Source: Candidatus Gastranaerophilales bacterium HUM_1 (lineage in GTDB: Bacteria; Cyanobacteriota; Vampirovibrionia; Gastranaerophilales; Gastranaerophilaceae). Taken from it: a stretch of DNA of 64,000 nt. The notes under the pieces were generated by a model that was not told where the DNA came from, made no database searches, and saw only the letters and a program-made list of their open reading frames with translations. The first letter of the stretch is position 1; each line of letters begins with the position of its first letter. Below, piece after piece: positions 24,643 to 32,057 of the stretch. The position numbers and the translations under genes are program-made. The DNA is taken from NCBI GenBank assembly GCA_002103105.1, contig DAAY01000007.1, positions 1 to 64,000 on the forward strand. Direction: 5' to 3'.

Positions 24643-25308
24643 CTAATACCGTATTTTCCAACCGTCATCAACTACCGCTCCAAAGCAAGCATAAGCATCA
24701 CCTTTACATGCTTCTTGTTTTGTTGCAAGCGATATATTTCCCTTATTATAGTATCTATCAACAATTTTACCTTTATCTGTTACATAAAAAGAAAAGAAAT
24801 CCCTTCCTGCAATATTTGGACCTTCATTTCCATTAACATCTATATCAAAAGCACCAATTACTTTATCAATCGTTCCCTCGTATGTAAATGGAGCTGAAGT
24901 TGTTGGGAAATATGCAATTAATGCACCACTTTTTAATTTCAACGTCAACGAATCATTCATTCTTAAATCTGCACCAGTTAACCATTTGTAAGGAGTTGCA
25001 TCTGTTGTAATTTTCCAACAGTTTGCATGAGCTGTTCCAGCTTGACAAATTTTTGATACTGAAAAATTTGATTCAGATAACAATTTATTTGTTGAGCTGA
25101 AATCAGTATCAGACAAGCTCGTTGTATTATTTCTCGTCAATTGCTCATCTATAACCTGTTGGATTCCAACAACAGTATTTTTCAACTGAGATGCGAGAAC
25201 TCGGTTATTGATTGTTGACATCAAGCTCGGAATAGATATTGCAGCAATTGCACCAACAATACCTAAAGCTATAAGTAATTCTGTAAGTGTGAATGCTCGT
25301 TTTTGCAT
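24643..25308 (-). CDS. type IV pilin-like protein
   Basis: 221 residues, paralogue of the neighbour at 23766: identical leader MQKRAFTLTELLIALGI, then VGAIAAISIPSLMSTINNR. The globular part diverges but keeps DVNGNEGPNIAGRDFFSFYV near the C-terminus. Probably exported and assembled by the PilB/PilC machinery at 28.7-34.9 kb. RBS AAGGAAA precedes the start. Major versus minor pilin role cannot be told. Confidence 0.88.
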   Translation of the reverse strand: MQKRAFTLTELLIALGIVGAIAAISIPSLMSTINNRVLASQLKNTVVGIQQVIDEQLTRNNTTSLSDTDFSSTNKLLSESNFSVSKICQAGTAHANCWKITTDATPYKWLTGADLRMNDSLTLKLKSGALIAYFPTTSAPFTYEGTIDKVIGAFDIDVNGNEGPNIAGRDFFSFYVTDKGKIVDRYYNKGNISLATKQEACKGDAYACFGAVVDDGWKIRY

Positions 25309-25368
25309 GTTTATTTTCCTTTTTATTATCTCGTTATATTTGTTATTAGATTAGAAAAAATCAAATTA

Positions 25369-26064
25369 TTATAATTTCTTCCAGTAGTTGGGATCAAAAC
25401 CAGATTGCTCAGCTTGTGAATAACATCCAAGAGGGGAATATAAAGAATTGGTATTACAAGATTGGCCTGCAGGTGTTTCAATTGGAACGCCTGCAATATC
25501 ACCAGGATGAGCAGCGTTTTGGCGATTAAGTATTGTTACTGGATAAATATATACAGCATAAAAATCTGCCCCAGCAACATTAGGTTCTTTTGCGCCATTC
25601 AAATCCATATATACTGTTGCAACCTTTCGAGAAACAAAACCAGAAGAAGATATAGTGGGTTCAAATGTTGACATACAAAGAGCCACACCATTTTTCAACT
25701 TTGCAGATGCTTTACAATCTTTTTTTATTGCTGTTAAATTTGTTCCACTAAGAGTTTTATAGTTATTTAAATTAGGAAAATATTTTGAATCAGAACTTGC
25801 ATTGATAACATCAAGAGTTCTGAAAAATTGTTCAGGGTCTTTTTTTATATTTGTTGCATCTAAATCAGTAGCTCCTTCTTTTGTCAATTCGGTTTGAACT
25901 GCACTTTGAAGGTTCGCAACCATGTTTTGTAGCATTGCCATATTTGCTTTACTGTTGTAATCCTTGATTAGACCAGGGACTACAAGTGCCGCAAGTGTTC
26001 CTACAACCGCCAAAGTTATAAGTACTTCACTTAGTGTAAAAGCCTTATGTTTAATCTTAATCAT
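25369..26064 (-). CDS. type IV pilin-like protein
   Basis: 231 residues from ATG 26064, chosen because GAGG lies seven bases upstream; a TTG at 26070 is less likely. Prepilin signal KHKAFTLSEVLITLAVVG with mature Glu5. The C-terminal region keeps the shared motif as DLNGAKEPNVAGADFYAVYI. More divergent than the two paralogues. It may form part of the minor pilin tip complex. Spacing of 60 bases to the next pilin gene allows co-transcription. Confidence 0.86.
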   Translation of the reverse strand: MIKIKHKAFTLSEVLITLAVVGTLAALVVPGLIKDYNSKANMAMLQNMVANLQSAVQTELTKEGATDLDATNIKKDPEQFFRTLDVINASSDSKYFPNLNNYKTLSGTNLTAIKKDCKASAKLKNGVALCMSTFEPTISSSGFVSRKVATVYMDLNGAKEPNVAGADFYAVYIYPVTILNRQNAAHPGDIAGVPIETPAGQSCNTNSLYSPLGCYSQAEQSGFDPNYWKKL

Positions 26065-26100
26065 AACCAATCCTCATTTATGTTTGCTGTGTAGTTGTTT

Positions 26101-26250
26101 TGTAAGGGCTACTCCCTCTCCCAGCCTCTCACTATGGAGAGGAGTGATGTCTTATTGTTCCTTCCACTTGGGGGGGAAGGTTAGGATGAGGGGTTTACCC
26201 TCACGCACTGTTATTTAGTTGTTTCCCTCGCCTATGGAGAGGTGTTTTTT
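26101..26250. repeat. intergenic palindromic repeats
   Basis: CCTCTC-ACTAT-GGAGAGG near 26122-26140, CCTTCCACTTGGGGGGGAAGG near 26160-26180 and a half copy (CCTATGGAGAGGTG) near 26230. The rest of 26065-26419 holds the promoter of the next gene. Confidence 0.55.
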
Positions 26251-26359
26251 CCTCTTTGTCTTAGCTAGAAAAATTTTTCATAGGTTTGCGTTTAATTAAA
26301 CTCGCAAGACCATTATTATATATCTATTTTAACATTATTTTGCAAAAAGTTCAATTGTC

Positions 26360-26388
26360 TTGACGGAATATTTTGAGCAAGTTAAAAT
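26360..26388 (+). promoter_or_regulatory. consensus sigma-70 promoter
   Basis: TTGACG (26360-26365), a 17-base spacer, then TAAAAT (26383-26388). It drives the NifU-like/GGGtGRT pair; leader about 25 bases with RBS GGGAG. Confidence 0.7.
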
Positions 26389-26419
26389 TTAGTTGTATAT
26401 AAGGTGAAGGGAGTAGAAA

Positions 26420-27121
26420 ATGACTAATATACAAGTTTCACAAGAAATTCAAGAAAAATGCTGCGTTGCTCGTGGCGTAAAGGGTTCACCTGCCCCAATT
26501 CCACAAGAAGGTGAATGGACAAAATGTAAAGAAATCAAAGACATCTCAGGTCTTACTCACGGTTGTGGTTGCTGTGCTCCTCAACAAGGTACTTGTAAAT
26601 TAACTCTTAACGTTAAAAACGGTATCATTCAAGAAGCATTAGTAGAAACTATCGGTTGTTCTGGTATGACTCACTCTGCTGCTATGGCTGGTGAAATTCT
26701 TCCTGGAAAAACTATCTTAGAAGCTTTGAACACTGACCTTGTTTGTGACGCTATCAACGTTGCTATGAGAGAATTATTCTTACAAATCGTTTACGGTAGA
26801 ACTCAAACTGCGTTCTCTGAAAATGGTTTACCAGTAGGTGCTGGTCTTGAAGATTTAGGTAAAGGCTTATGCTCTATGGTTGGTACAATCCACTCTACTA
26901 AACAAAAAGGTGTTAGATACCTTCAATTAACTGAAGGTTACATCCTTGAATTAGGTTTGGATAAACATGATGAAGTTATCGGTTACAAATTCGTTAACCT
27001 TGGTAAAGTTATGGATGCTATTAAATCTGGTGTTGATCCAAAAGAAGCTTACGAAAAGAATATCGGTACTTACGGCAGATTTGCTGATGCTGTTAAAACT
27101 ATCGACCCTCGTAAACAATAG
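26420..27121 (+). CDS. NifU-like iron-sulfur scaffold-type protein, partner of GGGtGRT
   Basis: 233 residues. Cys-rich: KCCVARGVKG near the N-terminus, GCGCCAPQQGTCKLTL (about 48-64) and ETIGCSGMTHSAAMAGE, the last resembling the IscU/NifU scaffold fold where Cys residues bind a nascent Fe-S cluster. The C-terminal 80 residues form a second domain (GVRYLQLTEGYILELGLDKH). This protein type is normally found directly before a GGGtGRT gene in anaerobes, as here. Codons (GGT, GCT, AAC, ATC) indicate high expression, fitting the strong promoter. The client of the scaffold is unknown. Confidence 0.8.
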   Translation: MTNIQVSQEIQEKCCVARGVKGSPAPIPQEGEWTKCKEIKDISGLTHGCGCCAPQQGTCKLTLNVKNGIIQEALVETIGCSGMTHSAAMAGEILPGKTILEALNTDLVCDAINVAMRELFLQIVYGRTQTAFSENGLPVGAGLEDLGKGLCSMVGTIHSTKQKGVRYLQLTEGYILELGLDKHDEVIGYKFVNLGKVMDAIKSGVDPKEAYEKNIGTYGRFADAVKTIDPRKQ

Positions 27122-27159
27122 TTTCTTTCTTTAATCAAAGGGGTTATCCCTTTTCTATC

Positions 27160-27173
27160 ACTTCATATGAAGT
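27160..27173. other. palindrome between the NifU-like and GGGtGRT genes
   Basis: ACTTCATATGAAGT is a perfect 14-bp palindrome, preceded by the hairpin AAAGGG-GTTAT-CCCTTT (about 27137-27153) and a short T-rich stretch. It may set the ratio of the two messages by partial termination or processing. Confidence 0.45.
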
Positions 27174-27223
27174 AGGTAGTAGTAGATAAATAACATGTAA
27201 GATAAAAATAAGGAAAATAAATT

Positions 27224-28225
27224 ATGGCAAATTTTGAAGGAAAAGATAGACGTGAAGCTACTTTGAAAAAAGTTTTACCAGAATACGGGTTCAAAAACTT
27301 AGACGAAGCACGTGAATTATGTTTATCAAAAGGAATTGATGTTGATGCGATTGTTAAAGGTATTCAACCTATCGCATTCGATAACGCATCTTGGGCTTAT
27401 ACTCTAGGTTGTGCTATCGCTATTAAAAAAGGTATTAAAGATGCTGCTGATGCTGCTGAAGCAATTGGTCTTGGATTACAAGCATTTGCAGTTCCTGGTT
27501 CTGTTGGTGATACAAGAAAAGTTGGTATCGGTCACGGTAACTTAGGTGCTATGCTTTTAAGAGAAGAAACTAAATGCTTCTGCTTCTTAGCTGGTCACGA
27601 ATCTTTCGCTGCAGCTGAAGGTGCTATCGGTATCGCTAGAAACGCTAACAAAGTTAGAAAAGAACCTTTAAGAGTTATCTTGAACGGTTTAGGAAAAGAT
27701 GCAGCTTATGTAATTGCTAGAATCAATGGTTTCACTGCTGTTGAAACAGATTATGATTACAAAACTGGCGAATTAAAAGTTGTTAAAGAAACTCCATTCT
27801 CTGAAGGAGAAAGAGCAAAAGTTAAATGTTATGGTGCAGATGACGTTAACGAAGGTGTTGCAATCATGATTAAAGAAGGCGTTGATGTTTCTATCACAGG
27901 TAACTCAACTAACCCAACTAGATTCCAACACCCAGTAGCTGGTACTTACAAAAAATGGTGCTGGGAAAACGGTAGAAAATACTTCTCAGTAGCATCTGGT
28001 GGTGGTACTGGTAGAACTCTTCACCCAGATAACGTTGCTGCTGGTCCAGCTTCTTATGGTATGACAGATACTATGGGTAGAATGCACGGTGATGCTCAAT
28101 TCGCTGGTTCATCTTCAGTTCCTGCTCACGTAGAAATGATGGGTGTAATCGGTATGGGTAACAACCCAATGGTAGGTGCTACTGTTGCATGTGCTGTTGC
28201 AGTTGCTCAAGCAATGAATAAATAG
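27224..28225 (+). CDS. GGGtGRT family protein
   Basis: 333 residues. The family-naming motif is present as SGGGTGRTLHPDN near residue 260, along with FAVPGSVGDTRKVGIGHGN (about 87-105) and NSTNPTRFQHPVAGTY. The family is abundant in anaerobic Firmicutes, Bacteroidetes and relatives, typically next to a NifU-like scaffold, and has no assigned reaction. Strong codon bias implies a very abundant protein. RBS AAGGAAA. A clear terminator follows. Family assignment is firm, function unknown. Confidence 0.9.
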   Translation: MANFEGKDRREATLKKVLPEYGFKNLDEARELCLSKGIDVDAIVKGIQPIAFDNASWAYTLGCAIAIKKGIKDAADAAEAIGLGLQAFAVPGSVGDTRKVGIGHGNLGAMLLREETKCFCFLAGHESFAAAEGAIGIARNANKVRKEPLRVILNGLGKDAAYVIARINGFTAVETDYDYKTGELKVVKETPFSEGERAKVKCYGADDVNEGVAIMIKEGVDVSITGNSTNPTRFQHPVAGTYKKWCWENGRKYFSVASGGGTGRTLHPDNVAAGPASYGMTDTMGRMHGDAQFAGSSSVPAHVEMMGVIGMGNNPMVGATVACAVAVAQAMNK

Positions 28226-28253
28226 TTAATCTAATAATTATTTATAATTTTTT

Positions 28254-28291
28254 AAAACTCAGTTCTTATTTTATATGAGAGCTGAGTTTTT
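28254..28291 (+). terminator. terminator after GGGtGRT gene
   Basis: AAAACTCAG pairs with CTGAGTTTT, followed by T's; 9-bp stem plus weaker inner pairing. Confidence 0.8.
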
Positions 28292-28398
28292 ATATGTTAA
28301 GATAAAATTTAATTTTTACATGCAATATATTTATATAGTATATACTCAAAATATACGCTAGTAACAGCTTTAAGAAATATTAATAACATTACAACGAA

Positions 28399-28440
28399 TT
28401 AGGCAATTTTTGCAAATGAAAATTGTTTATATAAATGTAA
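28399..28440 (+). promoter_or_regulatory. repeated promoter module, copy B
   Basis: TTAGGCAA (28399-28406), 21 bases, TATATAAATGTAA (28428-28440), then GGGAAATG as in copy A. No convincing reading frame follows. Confidence 0.6.
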
Positions 28441-28603
28441 GGGAAATGCAATAAGCATTAAGAAAAAGAAAAGTTAAATTTCTAAACGAGTTAATAATTT
28501 AATATTTGAAAAAGGATTTAAGTAAAAAAAGTTTTTTATACTCTCTCTCTCTTAATATCCTCGTGTTTATTTAATGTTGCCATAACTTGGCAACTTTTTT
28601 TTT
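28441..28603 (+). ncRNA. candidate small RNA of about 160 nt
   Basis: It begins just after promoter copy B and ends at a factor-independent terminator: GTTGCCA (28576-28582), loop TAACT, TGGCAAC (28588-28594), then nine T. The only small frame is a TTG-initiated 22-codon one without a ribosome binding site. A CT-repeat (TACTCTCTCTCTCT) lies at about 28539-28551 and could pair with Shine-Dalgarno-like GAGAG sequences. Not recognised as a known RNA family. Also possible: a decayed small gene. Confidence 0.5.
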
Positions 28604-28615
28604 GCAATTGTACCT

Positions 28616-28654
28616 AAAAAAATCGGTCATAGAGTTTTCTCCAGACCGATTTTT
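28616..28654. terminator. bidirectional terminator downstream of pilC
   Basis: AAAAATCGGTC pairs with GACCGATTTTT across a 15-base loop, with A-run before and T-run after. Confidence 0.8.
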
Positions 28655-28676
28655 AATCTTTTATTTCGTTTTTGAT

Positions 28677-29894
28677 TTACATACCCATATAAGATGCGAA
28701 CAATGGCAAATATAGAGCTGCCGCCAAAATCAATACGATTGTACCGATTACAACCAACATGATAGGTTCAATCATTTTGGTCATAATATCAATAATTGTA
28801 TCTAATTGTTTATCAATATAATTAGTTGCCTGACCTAACATATCACCCAAACGACCTGATTGCTCACCTGTTGCAATCATGAACAAAATCATTTTAGGCA
28901 TTGTACGAGTTTTTCTCAAGGCTGCTGATAAGTGCTGACCTTGTTGAACCATAACAGTTGACTCTTCAACCCTTGTTTCTAAAGTATGGTTTGTCAATGT
29001 CATATTTGCAAGATACAAACATTCCAAAATCGGAACACCTGCGTCATACGCAACTTGCATTACCGCAATAAAGTTAGCAAAATTTGAGAACTGAATCAAA
29101 TCTGTTAAAACAGGAATTTTTAAAGATATATCATCAATTTTCCATTTACTAGGTTTCCAACGGAATAAGAAGTTGATAAATGCACCAATTGCCGCAAAAC
29201 CAATCGGAATTGCATACCAGTTTTTCTTCATCCATAAACCCATATTCATCAAAACTCTTGTAATGAATGGCAATTGCATACCCATTGAATCAAACATTTC
29301 TTTGAATACTGGGAATACGAATACCAACATGACAATTACAATAAACACAGCCAACAAGATTACGAAAACCGGATACATCAATGTACCAACAACTTTTGAC
29401 TTAATAGCTTGTTGTTTATTCAACAATTCTAACAAACGGTCAAGAGTTTTTTCCAATTCACCAGAATCTTCACCAGCTCTTACCAAGCCGATATAAACCT
29501 GACCAAATTGTTCTGGATATTTTGCAACAGTACCAGCAAATGTACCACCGTTCATAATTTGTCGTCTTAATTCAGTCGCAACTTGACGAATTTTCAACTT
29601 TGCAGCATCATTTTCGATGAACAATAAGGATTCAATAATCGGAATACCAGCAGCTGCCAAAATTTGAAGAGTTGATGTGAAATCAATTTGCTCTGCCAAA
29701 CCTAATTTCGGCATTTTACCAGTTGGTTTCTTTTTGTCTTCCTTTTTTAGAGCTTGTTCTTCAACAATATTAGTTGGAGTGAAACCTAAACGCCTAACCG
29801 CAGCACGGGCTTCTCGAAGGTCATCAGCCTCAACTTTACCTTTTACAAGTTCATTTGTACCATCTTTTAGTGCTGTATAATTATATACTGTCAT
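28677..29894 (-). CDS. pilC: type IV pilus inner-membrane platform protein PilC
   Basis: 405 residues from ATG 29894, chosen because AGGGG lies just upstream and the start follows the pilB stop by 7 bases. Two GspF domains (about 60-185 and 265-390) each with a hydrophobic helix pair; motifs DFTSTLQILAAAGIPIIESL and FIAVMQVAYDAGVPILECLY are the duplicated GspF signatures. PilC anchors the motor ATPase to the membrane and organises pilin assembly. Last gene of the pil operon. Confidence 0.94.
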   Translation of the reverse strand: MTVYNYTALKDGTNELVKGKVEADDLREARAAVRRLGFTPTNIVEEQALKKEDKKKPTGKMPKLGLAEQIDFTSTLQILAAAGIPIIESLLFIENDAAKLKIRQVATELRRQIMNGGTFAGTVAKYPEQFGQVYIGLVRAGEDSGELEKTLDRLLELLNKQQAIKSKVVGTLMYPVFVILLAVFIVIVMLVFVFPVFKEMFDSMGMQLPFITRVLMNMGLWMKKNWYAIPIGFAAIGAFINFLFRWKPSKWKIDDISLKIPVLTDLIQFSNFANFIAVMQVAYDAGVPILECLYLANMTLTNHTLETRVEESTVMVQQGQHLSAALRKTRTMPKMILFMIATGEQSGRLGDMLGQATNYIDKQLDTIIDIMTKMIEPIMLVVIGTIVLILAAALYLPLFASYMGM

Positions 29895-29901
29895 AATTCC
29901 C

Positions 29902-31971
29902 CTATTCGCCTGCCATACCAAGTACTCTCACGAATTCATCAATCGTTGTCCAACCTTTCAAGATATGGTTAAAGCAACATTTGTTTAATGTAGTCATGCC
30001 GTTTGAAACTGCACTTTCTTCAATTTCCAAGTCGTGAGCACCTTGAGCAATAAGTTTTTTAATTTCTTTAGTAATTTGCATGATTTCATAAACCCCAAGA
30101 CGTCCTTTGTAGCCTTGGAAACCACACTTGTTGCAACCTTTTGCCCTATAAATAGGAGTTGCCATAATTTTCTTAATTTCTTCTTCATCATGAGTAACAA
30201 GCATTGCTTCTTCTCTTGTGCAATGATATTCTTCCTTACAATCATCACATAATCTTCTTACAAGACGTTGAGCGATTACACCAGACAAAGTAGAAGATAC
30301 CAAATAATCTTTTGCACCCATTTCAATCAAACGAGTAACAGTTGCAGCAGCTGAGTTCGTGTGGACAGTACTTAATACCAAGTGACCTGTCAATGCAGCT
30401 GAAATCGCAATTTCAAGAGTTTCGTAGTCACGAATTTCACCGACAAGGATAATATCAGGGTCCTGACGTAAGATAGCTCTCATACAAGATGCAAATGTAA
30501 TACCCGCTTTGGCGTTGATTTGAGATTGGTTAATACCTTCAAGTTTAATTTCTATCGGGTCCTCAATTGTTGTAATGTTTACAGATTCATCATTCAAACT
30601 CTTCAATACAGAATATAGAGTTGTAGTTTTACCAGAACCAGTAGGACCTGAAGTTAGGATAATACCGTTTGGACAAGATACCATCTGTTTAACTTTTTGA
30701 ATATCAGCCTCAACAGCACCAACAAGTTTAATCTCTTTATCATTAGATGCAAGAGAAACCGCAGGAGCTAAGATACGGATACAAACTTTTTCCTTACCAG
30801 ATACAGGCAAAGTGTTGATACGGAAGTCATAAGAACAACCATTGTAAGAAATCGAGAACGTACCATCTTGAGGTCGTCTATTTTCTGCAATGTTCATTCT
30901 CGCCATAACCTTAAAACGAGCAATTACAGAAGTTTCAACCTTGGCAGGTACATCCAAAACTTTTTGTAACATACCATCTTTTCTGTATCTAACGATATAT
31001 CCAGACAATCTAGGTTCAATGTGAATATCGGAAACCTTGTTATCAATACCGTTTGTAATAATTTGGTTAACAAATTTTGCAACAGAACCAGTAGAATCTT
31101 GAAGTTCGGCATCAACTTGTTCCCACAAGGTTGCTTCATCTTCAGAATCAACAGTTTCTTCTTTAATTTGTTCAATAATTTCATCTGTTTGACGTTTTTG
31201 TTCTGAGAAGAAAGTATTTACTGCTGTCTTGAACTCATAATGAGTCATCAAAATCTGTTTTGGATTTTGACCAGTCAAATAAATAATTTCTTTTAAAACA
31301 TCCATTTTTAAAGGTTTTACAACCCCTAAAACAAGTGTTTTACCATCTGATGAAATTGGAATTACTGAATTAGCTTTGATAAAATCTTCTGGCAAAATGT
31401 TAACAAATTTTTTCTGTTCAACTAATTGATCTGCTGAAACTAATTCATAACCCGTTTGGTCATGCAAAACATCTTTCAACTGTTCAAGAGAAATAGAACC
31501 CAATTCAAATAACATTGAACCAATTGGAACACCAGTACGTTTTGATTCAGCCAAAGCCTTCATCAACTGAACTTCTGAAACAAGTCCTTTTGCAAGTAGA
31601 ATCTCACCTAACTTACCATGTTCAACTTTTGGTTTTTCAGTTGAATTTGGAGTTGATTTAGCTGGAGAAGCAGTTGAACTAGCAGCTGGAGCTTCAGCAG
31701 ATGCTTTGATACTTTCGGCAGGAACAAAATCCGCTAAAAGTTCTCTCAAATCATCTTCACCAACAAGCATAAACTTGATTGATTGAGTAAAAGATTTTTT
31801 TAAAATTGCATTAACTTCATCTTTATTAGAAGCCTTTGAAACTGCAACGAAAAGGAAATTATCTTTCACACTAATTGGAACGAATAAATGTAATCCCATT
31901 AGATTCTTATCGACACTGTCCAGTATCTTTTTATCTATGCTGTTTTTCAATCTTAAAATTAGTGCGTTCAT
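29902..31971 (-). CDS. pilB: type IV pilus assembly ATPase PilB
   Basis: 689 residues. The N-terminal 270 residues contain MshEN-type modules (LGEILLAKGLVSEVQLMKAL, a c-di-GMP-binding fold in MshE/PilB). Walker A GPTGSGKT is at 442-449, an Asp box and Walker B region (RAILRQDPDIILVGEIRD) follow, and the zinc-binding CxxC pairs are CDDC and CNKC. It powers pilus extension. An Ala/Ser/Pro-rich linker (about 95-118) separates the first domain. A -10 like TATTAT lies seven bases before the ATG. No pilT is present in the window. Confidence 0.94.
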   Translation of the reverse strand: MNALILRLKNSIDKKILDSVDKNLMGLHLFVPISVKDNFLFVAVSKASNKDEVNAILKKSFTQSIKFMLVGEDDLRELLADFVPAESIKASAEAPAASSTASPAKSTPNSTEKPKVEHGKLGEILLAKGLVSEVQLMKALAESKRTGVPIGSMLFELGSISLEQLKDVLHDQTGYELVSADQLVEQKKFVNILPEDFIKANSVIPISSDGKTLVLGVVKPLKMDVLKEIIYLTGQNPKQILMTHYEFKTAVNTFFSEQKRQTDEIIEQIKEETVDSEDEATLWEQVDAELQDSTGSVAKFVNQIITNGIDNKVSDIHIEPRLSGYIVRYRKDGMLQKVLDVPAKVETSVIARFKVMARMNIAENRRPQDGTFSISYNGCSYDFRINTLPVSGKEKVCIRILAPAVSLASNDKEIKLVGAVEADIQKVKQMVSCPNGIILTSGPTGSGKTTTLYSVLKSLNDESVNITTIEDPIEIKLEGINQSQINAKAGITFASCMRAILRQDPDIILVGEIRDYETLEIAISAALTGHLVLSTVHTNSAAATVTRLIEMGAKDYLVSSTLSGVIAQRLVRRLCDDCKEEYHCTREEAMLVTHDEEEIKKIMATPIYRAKGCNKCGFQGYKGRLGVYEIMQITKEIKKLIAQGAHDLEIEESAVSNGMTTLNKCCFNHILKGWTTIDEFVRVLGMAGE

Positions 31972-32057
31972 CTATTTTATAATACTTTTCTTTGCTTATA
32001 ACAATATCAACCAAAAATTTATTTAATTATTATTTCCAAATTTTGGGCGACGAACCT

